In this document: piece after piece, positions 1-11,812 of the stretch
Position numbering within the stretch: position 1 is the stretch's first letter
How the letters are laid out: every line of letters begins with the position of its first letter
Origin: Pseudeuparius sepicola
Taxonomy: Eukaryota; Arthropoda; Insecta; Coleoptera; Anthribidae
Direction: 5' to 3'
DNA: 64,000 nt
NCBI GenBank assembly: GCA_963920635.1
Contig: OY987301.1
Span: forward strand, 16,720,501-16,784,500
Program-made: the position numbers and the translations under genes
The notes under the pieces: model-generated
Database searches by the model: none
Told to the model about the DNA's origin: nothing
What the model saw: only the letters and a program-made list of their open reading frames with translations

Positions 1-713
1 AGACACCTGTCAAACTTCCTGGTTGCGAATAGCATGGATACCCACACGAGTTTTAGTGCGGAAAGTTGAATATTATTTGAAAACTAAAATTAAAAGTTAT
101 TTTCATTCGATATTTCGCTTTCATTGTCACTATCTGCTAGATTAAAATCTACGTCTAACCGGAATTAATTTAAGACATGAACTTACATTGTCAAGCTCTA
201 TAGCACTAAAACATAATTTAGGAGACACCCGGTTTTATTACACCACATCCATTTTCCAAGCGAACATTATATTTACGCACCTAACGAAATTATAAGTATA
301 AAAATTGAAACATAAAACATTTTCTTCCAAGCTCGATGAATATTCAACACGGGTCCTTAACTTCATAAAACTTCCCTTTAGAATGTCAGAAGCTTTCTAT
401 AAATAGAGTTTAAATAAAATTACCCAAGTAGAAAAATACAATTTATTCAAAAATGCACGTTACAAAATTGGTGACGTCAAGTCTAAGGCTAATAACTTAA
501 CTCTAGCAATAAATAAAGTGAAACATTCGACTTAATTCTAATAATACTGAGATATCAAATACGAAAAATCTGGTCCTACCGAGTATGCGATAATACTGTA
601 GGAAATGCATTCAAATTGTCCTTATACATTTTTTAGTAAAAACTTACTACAATATGCTTATTAACGGGATTCAAGTCACATTTCTCTCACTGGCTAATAA
701 CTTAGATTTCAAC
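1..713. other. 3' flank of Tdc
   Basis: AT-rich sequence downstream of the Tdc stop. Minus-strand AATAAA-type hexamers occur (for example around 440-447 and 505-515), so the 3' UTR and poly(A) site probably lie here. No coding exon was recognised. Confidence 0.4.
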
Positions 714-3700
714 TCAAACACCGGTGCACAATTTCAACTCCTTCGGACTTGTCGGCAGTATCCGTTCTATCCTATTAGTCTTGCAGTCGCCTTGAAAAAC
801 CTCGTCGTCGTCGTGTGACATCGATGAAAAATTCGTCAAAGCTTCCAATACGTCCTCGTTGTCTTCATTCTTTTCCTCCTCGTCAGAATCGGCAACTAAT
901 ATAGGAGTAGCCCCATCGAACAGATTTGATTTGCTTTTTGATCTCTTGTAAAGCTCTTTGGACACGCTTCGTGTAAACGAAAACCTCTTGGACTTCTGCC
1001 TCGTGAGCGGGGGCTTCACGAACGCTTCCATTTTCGGAGAAGGCGACAAATTGTCCAGGATCTCCGAAGAATGCTCTGTTATTACTCTCCAGGCGTGTTC
1101 TATATCTTCCTGAACGGCATTTTCGGATGTCACGCAAAATCTGATGATGTACTTTCCTTTTACCATCGACGGAATCATGTGCAATTTTCCGGAAGCGTTT
1201 ATTGTAGCCAGAAGTACTTGGTTTATGTTATCTGGAGCGTTCAGCCTGAAGCAAACCAGTCCCAACTTTACGTCGTTTACGACTTCGAATCTACTATCAC
1301 TGCGTACCAATTTTTCAAAATGTTTCGCCAGTTTGATGTGATTTCTGATGTAAGCTTGAAGTCCAGATATACCATATTTGCGGATGACGAACCAAAGCTT
1401 TAAAGATCTGAATCTACGGCTCAGAGGAATTCCCCAATGTCTGTAATCTATGGCTTCGTCCGAGTTTGCGTGTTGAAGATACAGGGGATCGACAATCAAA
1501 GCGTGCGTGAGTCTGATTCTGTCCCTCACCCAAAGACAAGAGCAATCGAAGTTTACCAACAGCCATTTATTTGGATTGGTGTTAAAAGAATCTGCGAACT
1601 CGATTCCTTTAAGATAGTATTTGAGTTCTGGGCAGATGAAGGCGTTGCCGGCATAAGCGGCATCTACGTGAAGCCATACGCAAGGCTCCGCTTTGCAAAT
1701 AGGACCGATTTCTTGAAGGTTATCGAATGAGCAACTCGAAGTCGACCCCAAAATTGTCGAAACGAAGAAAGGCATCAAACCGTTAGCTTTATCTTTCAGC
1801 ATGGCATCCATAAGCGCCTCTTTGGGCAAACCACCGTCTTCGCCCGGTTCCAAGATTCTTAATTTAACCAGGAGAATCTTCGCCGCTTTCTCTACGCAAG
1901 AGTGCGCTTCTTTTGAGCAATACCCGACAAGTTTGGGAAGGAACACGCTGTCTTCTACGTTGGGGTTCTTGCTTTTGAGATACTGGATGGCTTGATTCCT
2001 GGCAGCCAACATGGATACCAAGACGCACTCGCTGGCTGAGGTCTGGATGACTCCGCCACCTCTGCTGCCCTTGACCGAAGTTATGAAGTCGTCTGGCAGG
2101 CCGATCGCTTTGCCAAACCAATCCATGACGATGGTTTCCAATTCTGTGCACGCTGGGCTAGCAGCCTGCAAATAAAAACAGTTTTTTAGGATGGTCGTGT
2201 TGAGAAGCAGATTAGATGTGCAAATTAATTAGCAATGAAGTGATAAGTGGCATTGCGCGTTGTTGCAATCAGTCATAACAATACGAGGTTTTTACCCAGC
2301 AGTGATTTATTTGATTGTTGACATTGTTTTTTGAAAGGCGCGGTTGATAAAGGATTATATAATACTAGCATGAAATTTAAAATAAGTAGGTATTGTGATT
2401 TTTTAGGGATTTCCGAAGTACCTGAGCAAATGCTGTTTAATTTGGTCTGTCTCAAGTGAATTTTCTCGCACATTTGTAAAATAGATATAAAAAGATTTTA
2501 AAAGATATAAAATACTTATATATTAATTAACGATGTTAAAAATGTTTTTAATTACCCCAAGAACTGATTTTGGCTTCAGTAGATAGAAATATATCCATAA
2601 AGTGGGCATTCAGAAAAAACAACAAATTATTGTATAGAAGAACTGTTAAGGTAAGAAATCAAGGAATATTGATTTCTGGGTAAACCGGAAGTAGAATATT
2701 GACATTTTTATAGAACATAGTGTTGTTTTGCGCAAAGCTCGATGCTTAAGCTACTTCATAAATTAATTGACTGATTTGCAAATATCTGATTCAAATTACT
2801 AGAAAACTGATTTTTATCAGAAAAGAAAATGCTACCACAAAACCAGAAAATATGTATCAGTTTACTGCAGCCAGAAATGTAATGATGTAGAAAATTATTG
2901 ACGCTTAACTTTTAATTTTACTGAATAGGTTTAATTGTTATTAAGATATCTCGTAGTTGGTAGGTACTCAGGCTGTTGGATATTGTATAAATATAAAATA
3001 AAAACGAATAAAATAAACAGAAACCAGTTACTGCCACAAGTTTGTTCAAAACAAACATTTTTAAATAAATTCCAAATAAAGAATGGTTTTTTGCATCTAT
3101 TATTAAAGATGTGCATTTGAGAAAATTTAAAATATTTAAAATAATTGCCTAATCAACTGCGAACATAAAGTAAGTACAGTGCTATTCATAAAGTTTGTAC
3201 GAAATGAGAGAGTTATTATTATTAGTTTTTTTGAAAATCAGATTTCGGGCTATGTGGATACATATATACACCCAAAGAGGGTCATGACGTCACAGCTAAT
3301 GCCTGTCAAATTTGACATTTAAAATTAAAAATCGGGAAAAGATATCAATATTCGCTTTTCTTAATTATTTATCTTCAAATCGATACTCGATATTTTTTCC
3401 CGCAAATAACCTGAGACACTTATGTACTCGTTGCTTTCTGAATAAATCAAAGCAATACAAATAAATTTCAAAGAAAAATTAAAGAAAAAAATAAGGTTTT
3501 TAAAAAGCTTCCCATCTGGTGCAAACTTTATATGGGAATAATCCCAGAAAAGTTCGTCTGTAAGAAAAGTCTTTTGCTATCTACTTTATATTCTTACCCA
3601 GGAAAAACCGATGCACCCAATAGCATCCGCCAACATGTCCCCCAAAATAGACGGGTAGGAATTTCCACTTGGAAAATACGCATGGAACCTGGGATGCTGC

Positions 3701-3912
3701 CAATGCGTTACACCAGGCATAATCTTCTTGTCCACGTCCTTCATGATCTCGTCCCAGTCTTCCGGCTCTTTCGGCGCCTCGTCGGGCAGCAACTGCCTCA
3801 GGTAGCCCGGTTCGACGTCCGGCGTCACCCTCTGGCCGCCGATGTTCGTCATGTAGGTGCAGATGTAGTCCACCATCTCCTTGCCCCGCTGCCTGAACTC
3901 CTCCACGTCCAT
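714..3912 (-). CDS. Tdc: Tyrosine decarboxylase (tyramine/octopamine pathway)
   Basis: Two coding exons on the minus strand: 3912-3598 (105 aa) and 2165-714 (483 aa plus stop), joined in phase 0 at TGG|GTAAG and TTTGCAG|GCT, giving 588 aa, close to the length I recall for insect tyrosine decarboxylases. Family: PLP-dependent group II decarboxylase, converting tyrosine to tyramine in octopaminergic/tyraminergic cells. Seen: N-terminal [17 protein letters not shown]; substrate-pocket [30 protein letters not shown] across the junction; EAHSCVEKA with the PLP-stacking His near 193; HVDAAYAG with the PLP-binding Asp near 273; TNPNK with the Schiff-base Lys near 305; and DPLYLQH in the catalytic loop. 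The long Ser/Arg/acidic C-terminal tail ([12 protein letters not shown], then [14 protein letters not shown]) is absent from DOPA decarboxylase and favours Tdc over Ddc. GSTSS replaces the usual GTTSS near residue 245. No frameshift is seen. Start chosen at the conserved MDVEEF after a stop-free, ATG-free 5' leader. DDC or histidine decarboxylase are less likely alternatives. Confidence 0.93.
3173..3545. repeat. Possible MITE in the Tdc intron
   Basis: The ends of this block are imperfect inverted copies: CATAAAGTTTGTACGA near 3187 and GGTGCAAACTTTATATG near 3518. The block ends about 50 bp from the exon-1 splice donor. Boundaries and target duplication are unclear. The rest of the intron (2166-3172) is AT-rich and shows nothing recognisable. 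Confidence 0.4.
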
Positions 3913-4039
3913 TTCGGACGCTGCGTCGTCACGTTACGAAGGGAAGTTTTCGGTCACACGCGAGTGGTACCGAATAGATCCGCGGTAGCGGCGTGAGTAT
4001 AATACGCCGGCCTCACTACGATAACCACGCGGATGTGAC

Positions 4040-4072
4040 TGGTCGAGTCGTGTGGACGCGTTTGCTTTTATA
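4040..4072 (-). promoter_or_regulatory. Core promoter of Tdc (TATA box plus initiator)
   Basis: On the minus strand TATAAAA lies at 4072-4066 and an initiator-like GACCAGTCA has its A at 4040, 32 nt downstream, the standard TATA-to-start spacing. This predicts a 127-nt 5' leader with no ATG before the MDVEEF start at 3912. The leader is markedly more GC-rich than its surroundings. Spacing is seen; promoter function is inferred. Confidence 0.6.
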
Positions 4073-4199
4073 ATAAACGGTGAGGTGGGAGGTGAGACGG
4101 GCTGGGCACTGGGAATCCAGACAAGCTCTAGGAGTTGCGTGGTCTCGGATCCTCGTCCTCGCGTGAAGAAGTTCGCGGGCAAAGGGTAAAGTCATATGG

Positions 4200-5099
4200 C
4201 TACAGCGAGCTATACGACGCAGTGGAACAATTTAGCCATTTTCAATCCTGAATAATGCAGGATTTTAAATGGTCTTATATTAGGAGGTCCGTTTCTATCC
4301 AGGATTGTTCTGTAAATTTAAGTGCTGACAAAATGTTGTTTATTTCGTAAAAAAAAACAAGTTTTTACTAGCCCGTGGAATGTACTCTCAGAGACTGGAG
4401 GAAAATTAAAGCTTCCTCGCATTATTTAGATCCTTGTGGAGGCTGTAATATTTAGTTCAACATGCAGAACATGGCGAATTCTTGACAACAACTGAACTTA
4501 AAACTGATAAAAACTCATTTGTCATTTGTCATTTTTAATCAGCTGAACATTTTTTTTCTTCCACATGACTACGTGAGGGCATGTATAGGGTGATTAGTTT
4601 ATCGTGTGCACCTCATTTTTTTCGTAAACGGCTATCCGTATGTATTTTATTCCACATACATATACTTTTAAAAGAATATACCAAAAACATAGGTATCATT
4701 TTTATTATTCCGTTTGAAAAACAGATTTTTTCAAATACCATTTTTTTTCTATAGTGAACCATTAAACGTTATACAGTGTGTCGAGGAAATTTGGCATCAT
4801 ATAGGATTTTTTAAAACAATGTGGGTTTTAATTTTTTTAGCAGAAAAAAATAAAAGTAGGCCTAGGCTACTTTAAATTTTTCACCCCCACCCTTCATCAT
4901 AAACAAGTTCCTTTAATAACATTTTGACGTGAAAGCTACAGAAAGGGTATTTGTTTAATAAAAAGTGGAAGTTAAAAATCAAAGTTGGACTACACTTTTG
5001 AAATTGCAAACTTTCTCAGTTTTTCATTCTAAACAAGTTTCCTTAATAACATTTTGTCGTAAAATCTAGAAAAATGGCAGTTTGCTGGTGTGAAAAAAG
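4200..5099. other. Gene-free AT-rich sequence upstream of Tdc
   Basis: No exon-like reading frame. Repeat-like pieces occur, for example GGGTGATTAGTTTATCGTG near 4588 and two similar stretches containing CTTTAATAACATTTTG and CCTTAATAACATTTTG near 4911 and 5041, which suggests an old internal duplication. Confidence 0.35.
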
Positions 5100-5225
5100 T
5101 TATTTATGTACCAAGGCACTGAAGTTCAACTTTTTATGGCTCATGTGGAATTTAGTTGCAAAGGCCTCTGGCCGAGGCAAATAAACTACATAAGCCATAA
5201 AATGAACTTCGGTGCCGAAAGTACA
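5095..5225. repeat. Fold-back repeat, related to 31561-31665
   Basis: GTACCAAGGCACTGAAGTTC at 5108 is mirrored by GAACTTCGGTGCCGAAAGTAC ending near 5225, with a GGCCTCTGGCCGAGGC centre near 5162. A minus-strand copy of one half lies at 31561-31665 (CCAGAGGCCTCGGC, then GTTGAACTTCAGTGCC). It is therefore a dispersed repeat and not a local accident. Confidence 0.55.
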
Positions 5226-5926
5226 TAGTACATTATATTATATGTTTTTTGAAATCGGAAAAAATATGGGATCACCCGTCCATGAACCGATTGCGCGCGA
5301 TGTTGCTTGACTTTGACGATCACTCTACCTAGATCAAGTATGACGAGGCACGGCGCTTCCCAACAGAAACTCCAAACTGCTGCCTGTTGTGCAGCCTCCA
5401 TGAAAAATAGGTTGATATTCAAACCTACTAAAATATTTTTTATACTGAAAGATTGCGCTGCTATAGATAACAATTTCGCAATGTGGACGAAAAGTTAAAT
5501 AGGCCTTTATTGGCCAGGTTTTGAATATTTGGTCACTTTTGACGGGCGATGGCTCCGCGTCTGACGTTTGATGTTTACATCTCGTCAAGGCCTACTTATT
5601 GAAAAAATCGTACAATAATGGGCTACTTCAGTGCCGATTTCTGAGATTTAATGACGATTTTGAGCCACTTCACTGCCGATTTCAAGAAAATTAGTTTTTT
5701 CGAGTCCAAGGCATACATGATTTTTTGAAAGTAAAAATTATGTGACAAATTAGTTTCAAACCAAGCAGGGCTTAACCCCAAAAGGTCAAATTGGAACTCC
5801 AATTTTTTTTGTCATTTACAAGAGTCGTTCAAAGAAACCGGGGACACACTTTTTTTATTTTATTCGTTTTAGTACATGACTTAAACAAAAAAAAATGAAA
5901 TATGTTCTGATTTTGTGTTGTTTAGT

Positions 5927-6374
5927 TAGTACCAATGACGTCATAACCTATAGACGTGGTGCCCCATTGTTAAAATGCTCTTTATTTTGACTCCAAGATT
6001 AAATATATCCATACTACTCTAAAAACATGCTACAAACAAAGACAGAAAGTCAACCATCAACCAACTATACACCCGGTGATTCCCGGTTATAGTTCCTCCA
6101 GAATCACACTTAGATATCGCATGTTTTTTCTTGTTTGGGGGCGCCGGAAGCATCGGAACCTCACCTGAAGACTCGGGGGATGGTCTAACGACGCCAGCCT
6201 CCGAGCCCAGAGTCGAAATAAGTTCGCTACGGCTCGACAAAAAGGGGCAATTTCTGACAATCTCGCGACATTTTCGGAATAATTTAATGGAGCGCTTAGA
6301 TTGTGATTAGTTCTGGGCGTCAAGCGTTTATCAAAACAAACCTGTCTATAGGTTCTGACGTCATTGGTTAGTAC
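5927..6374. repeat. MITE with about 28-bp terminal inverted repeats
   Basis: Left end TTAGTACCAATGACGTCATA and right end TGACGTCATTGGTTAGTACC are near-perfect inverted copies extending through CCTATAGAC. The interior encodes nothing recognised; the short reading frames on the minus strand look like chance. The superfamily cannot be set because the target duplication is unclear. Confidence 0.6.
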
Positions 6375-7314
6375 CTATGTCTTCTGATAACGCATCATTA
6401 TAACAAGACCTTTTCCCTGTGAGTTTGAGTTATGTAGCTCTTCAATGAGACGTCCGCCATCTTGGGGCATCCGCCATATTGAAATTAGAATGACGTCACG
6501 TATTCTTTTTGACAAACCGATAATCATGTCAAGGAGGTTGTGAAGAAATAGGTAATCCGCCATCTTGGAGCGGTGTGTGTAAAATTTCAGCTCAATGCTC
6601 AATAGGTTGGGTGGAACTGGTTTAAAATTCAATTGCAAGATTTAACCCACACTAACCGGTGACGTTAAATAAAACCTTTTAAAAATGCTAATTTAGATAT
6701 TCCTTCTTGAAACGTTGTTCTAGTTATTACCAATGGAGGCTCCGCAACGAACGAGATCTTAGGTCATTTATTTTTCATGTTATAATTTGAATGTGATAAT
6801 AATTTAGGTTTATAAATAACAATGTTGCAACTCAGTTATTGATAATTTATTGATAATACGGTGTGTTCTAGGGCTTTGGAACGCTAACTAGTCCCGGGAC
6901 GATTTAGATAGGAATAGCACCCCTTTTCCGCAGAATTGAGCGCAGTAACAATGACGTGGAATACAATGAAAATTCGATGATGAAGCTTCGACGCACCATG
7001 GTTTCAGGGACTTATCTCCAGCCAGTCCGAATATATCACGAAAATAGAACAGGTTGTCGGTTTCAATTTTACTTTGAAGGCCATTTGCGCGAAATCGATT
7101 ACAGGTACCGACCTTCTATCTTACGGCAATCAACGCAGTGTCTCCAAACGCACAAGATATGGTGAAATCAGAAAGAAACCCTTTTTGCCCTCAAAATTAA
7201 GTCACTTCGGAGTACATTGCCAAAGCATGCCCTTCTGTTAAGTCCTAGGGATTATGGCATGTGCCATATGTGACAATTCAGCCGACTAAAAAAGACCACA
7301 CATAAGAGGTTGTA
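6375..7314. other. Gene-free sequence between MITEs
   Basis: No supported gene. A short open stretch at 6956-7165 has no recognised domain. CCGCCATCTTG-type motifs near 6450 and 6558 are repeated, which suggests another old insertion. Confidence 0.3.
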
Positions 7315-8035
7315 CAGTGTGGCCCGTTTGGAATGGAGACACCTCTGTAAAATTGTTATTTTTGCTCCGATTTTAAAAAACTTTTTTTTGTTAGATAGGT
7401 CTCTGAAAATACCATTCGACACACCTTCCAATTGTTTTGAGAATCAAACACCTGGCTAACTGCGACATTTTTTATACCCCCAAAATTCAAGAAATCATAT
7501 TAGGCATTTTTTTATCGAAAAATTTTACTAAAAAAAGTTGTTTAGAAAGAACCAAAAATCCCAAATCCAAAGTTTTATCAAAATTAAAAAATTTCCGAAA
7601 AAAATAAATTGAGGGTCCAAAAATCACATTTTAATTAATTTCTACGGATAGCAAAGTGTGCCATGGAAATTTGAAGTTAAAAAATTAACTTTGCTAACCG
7701 TAAAAATTGATTAAAATGTGATTTTTGGACCTTCAATTTATTTTTTCGGAAATTTTTTATTTTTTGATTTTGATAAAACTTTGGATTTGTGATTTTTGGT
7801 TCATTTTAAACAACTTTTTTAGTAAATTTTTTCGATAAAAAAATGCCTAATATGATTTCTTGAATTTTGGGGGTATAAAAAATGTCGCAGTTAGCCAGGT
7901 GTTTGGTTGTCAAAACAATTGGAAGGTGTGTCGAATGGTATTTTCAGACACCTATCTAACAAAAAAAAGTTTTTTAAAATCGGAGTAAAAATAACAATTT
8001 TACAGAGGTGTCTCCATTCCAAACGGGCCACACTG
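7315..8035. mobile_element. Palindromic Tc1/mariner-type MITE, copy 1
   Basis: A 721-bp element flanked by TA on both sides, beginning CAGTGTGGCCCGTTTGGAAT and ending in its inverse. The two halves (about 340 bp each) are near-identical inverted copies meeting around 7670, so the whole element folds into one hairpin. No transposase frame. The TA duplication and CAGTG terminus are those of the Tc1/mariner superfamily; it must have moved with a transposase encoded elsewhere. A second copy is at 45232-45959. Confidence 0.85.
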
Positions 8036-10011
8036 TATGTATATTTTAGGTAAAGACACAGAAAATATAGCCTAGGGCAATGGGCTACTCGTATACTTTC
8101 TGTGGTAAAGGGTATCTGGTAGATACTTAATGTATATTTTCAGAAGTTTCTTACAGAGAACTCAGGGCCTCCAGCTTTTGCTGTTAATATAAGAAATATA
8201 ATAAAATAAGAAAAATATAAGAATTATCCGAAATGGCACATTACGCAAAGTTTCAATGTTGGACTAGTCAAAAAACATTACCTTACGACTTCGTAGACTA
8301 GTTCCAGAATATAGACGTAAATTGCAAAGGTTCAAGCTCGAAATGAATCAGTTTCTAAATAGTCTCATAATACGCGCTAAGTATTTTTAAAATAGAAAAT
8401 AAAATAAAATAATACCATTCAAATCTCTAAATTCGTTTCGTAAATTGCTTAAAGACCGAACTATGAGACATTGAATTACTTGGAAATGTTGGATGTAACT
8501 ACACGTAGCATGTGGGTGTTAACAAATCTGTGTCGAACAGATGTAGATACTAAATACTTGATCTTACGCAGATTGAGAACAATTAATAAAAGTTAGTTTT
8601 ATTGTCAATAATCTTCTATAATTTAATTACCACAGCCACACTAAAATTATGATATCATTCCTGTCAAGTTGAGAAATGCCACCCAAAAATAGTCTATATA
8701 GGTAATGTACAATAACGATTCATCCGGCATACTTGGATTTTCTAATAGGGGCGTAAGATTTGACTTGACCGCCAGTTTGGCTGTCATGACTGGTCACATG
8801 ATTATGACCAAAGTCATCAGAACCCAGATAACTTTGATTATGGCATATACCACAAGTCGATAGGAGACAGATGAGAATAAATTAGTGACCAGAACATGGA
8901 GAGTTATTACACGATAGATCAAGATGTCCTGACTGTTAAACATTATTATCAAAATGGTGAAAGTTTGATTGCCACGATTCGTAAAGTGCGTCCAAGTTTC
9001 GGTCTGAATCATGTCTCTCTGTGCGAAAAGAATAATCGAAAAATTCGAAAATACTGGTTTAGAAACACAAACTTGGTCTAAATTTTATGTCTATGATCTC
9101 CAACTCCTTTTCACATGAAGAATCTTGTACAAGGTTATCTTAAAATGATATAGGTAAATGACTGCAATATAACAAATTTAAACAAATAAATCAAACAACA
9201 AAGGCTTGAAGCGTTGACTGAATCTTCACCCAACGCTTGAAGGCTTTTAGTTTTTATTTATAGCTGGTCGCTGCTTTAGGATTTTGGGCTTGGAAATTTA
9301 TAAACTACCTAATTACTCATTGTTGATATCAACTGTTTATATGCACTTATTACACAACAGAAACACACTAAAATAAACCAAAACTACAATTTTTACCACG
9401 AAATGTTTTAAAATAAATCAAAACTATGCAACAAATCTTTTCTTTCAAGCAAGATTTCTTGCAACTTCTTGTTTTGCCTTTTTTTATTTAGTGACAAATA
9501 ACAAGAGTAAAAATGTTTCTAAATCCATTGGACTACCGAATGTTTTCAAATAAACTAACTTACAAAAAGTTCTGTAAAAAAGACAAATATGTGTTTCGGG
9601 TTTCTACCCTCAGGATGCATAGGGTGCAAAAAGTAATTTTACCTTAAAGTGTCTTCTAACTTGCTGGTAGCATGTCCCAAAATTCTTCTAGATTCAACAG
9701 GTTTTGAGAAGAATTAACTAGAACTAGAAGAATAAGAATTAATTAGAAAAAAATTAACATTTTTAAAACTTTGCAGGGTAGGGACGCTGAAATCGAAATA
9801 TTTAAATCAAATACCCCCCTTAAAACCAACTGTAAAATACTTCCTCCATATGTTTGCACATCATTACGGAACACCCTGTATAGATTTTCATCAGTTTCCA
9901 TTTGCAGGTGCAATTCCATGAGCAGCTATATTTTTAATAGACAACTATATCTGACGGAAATGAATACTAAAAATTGATTCCCTCTTTAGCTATTGTGACA
10001 CATGGGTAGGC
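8036..10011. other. Gene-free AT-rich sequence
   Basis: No exon or complete repeat could be supported. Overlapping short frames at 8794-9081 on both strands have no recognisable domain. Confidence 0.3.
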
Positions 10012-11812
10012 ATCCCAAGCAGCATTTTTAGTCGCCGTTACGTTCCGGCGACTTTTGTTTGCAACTTTAAAGTTGTGATTACTACTGATAGGAACGTAAT
10101 TACTACGTTCCTATTACGTCCCTGCGACCAAAATGGGGAACATTTTGAGAGTGATAGATACGTAACGGCGACTACCTAGCAACTTACACCGCTACGACGC
10201 GCTTACGTTCCGGCAACGTGGTGGAGACGTAGCAGCGTGGTCACCGCTACTTTGTTGGATTTGTTTGCTTCTTTACATTCGCGTCCTCGCTTTGTCTTTG
10301 TCTAAATAATTAAAAAGTATTCTAGCCCAGCATCTTCCGTCATTTTTCAATAACCGTGGAAAATGGAAGTACCTAATATTTATTTTTAACTTATATCTAT
10401 GAATATGGTAGGTATAAGAAAGGTATTAATTTGCTGATTTATTTCTCGCTGCTAGATTCAAGAAACTAAAACGATTGAAAATTTTCTGTTAAATATGACA
10501 TTGATAGATTGAAAAGTAACAACGCGCCCTCTCAAAATGCATGTTTTAACACTTTTTTATCGGGAGGATAAATTACGAAAATGTGCGAAATTACCTAAAA
10601 ATGCTGAAAAATGCTTTTTTAATATTTCTATAAGTTATACGAGTCCATTTTTGTTCAATTTTATCTTTTTTGGGACAATTTTGAAGAAATAACTATTTCA
10701 GTACCAAAGGAAATTGACATTTGATATTAATGGCGTCTCTCATTTTATAAGAAAATATGGCGTAATTTTCAGTAATTACTTCTAAGTATTATTTACCTTA
10801 AAATGGGTGTTTGAAGGCTTTGCCACTTAACTGGTAGTAACGGCAACTAGAATTCCTACCTTTAAGACGAAAATTAGTTTTAGATATTTTAAACTCTAAA
10901 GTCCCAATTACTACAAGAGGACTTCAAGGTTCCATAAGCCTCGTTTAAGTTCCGAATGCTACTACTAAGTTCCATTTGGAACTTTAACCTATAATTTTTA
11001 TATGAGAGTGTTATCTTCAGCCGGTGTGTTTTTGTGCCATATTTCGAAATGTTGATATTTAAAATTGTAACCACTCAAGAGAAGCGTTTTGTAATTTTGT
11101 ATTGAAGACAGGTGCTCGTGTTTCGATTCGTTTCATCCAACTGCTGCTTTAATTTTCTATAAAATGTAAATGTGTGTCTATAATTTTTCTTCTTTCTAAT
11201 GGCTGACATTTTCATCACTTCGCAAAAACTACCGAATCCTTCAAACGATTGTAAGGAACTAAATGTAGTTTCCATTTTGGTCCCTATAGAAGTGACAGTT
11301 ACTTTAAAGTATTTTTTTGTAGTAATTGGAACTTTCTAGTAATTTTAAAATGGAGTGGGAAGTAAAACTTACCATACAGTAGTTTTCTCGAGTAGCGGGA
11401 AAGTAAATTCCACTTTAAATATGACTATATAGTTCCGTAACTTTGGAGGTATTTCTAAAGTCGCTAAGATGTAGAAGTTACTTTCACCGTTACCATAAAG
11501 TAATAAAAACTTTAAACTGATAAACAAGTAACACAACAAAGTAATTGCGACCATTGAATATAACTTTAGAGTTAACGTGGCTTTAACGTAATTTTGCGTA
11601 GTAACAATTCCGTTCCAGATACTTCAAAAACTACTTAGAAGTACTGAAACCATAAAGTTCCAACTTGTAGTAATAATTACTAGGTAATTACTCATACTTT
11701 CTCAATATAAGTAATAAAAACTAATAAGTCGATTTTTAAGTAGTAATTACGTAATAACTACTTATTCAAAGTTTCCATCTCAGTTACCGCAACTTTAATG
11801 CTGCTTGGGATA
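10012..11812. mobile_element. Non-coding TIR transposon, ends ATCCCAAGCAGCA
   Basis: ATCCCAAGCAGCAT at 10012 is matched by its inverse ATGCTGCTTGGGAT ending at 11812. The 1.8-kb interior has no transposase but repeats short motifs on both strands around GTAGTAATTAC and AGTTCC-AATTACTA (for example 10900, 11325, 11660, 11740), like sub-terminal repeats. Superfamily not assigned. Confidence 0.6.
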
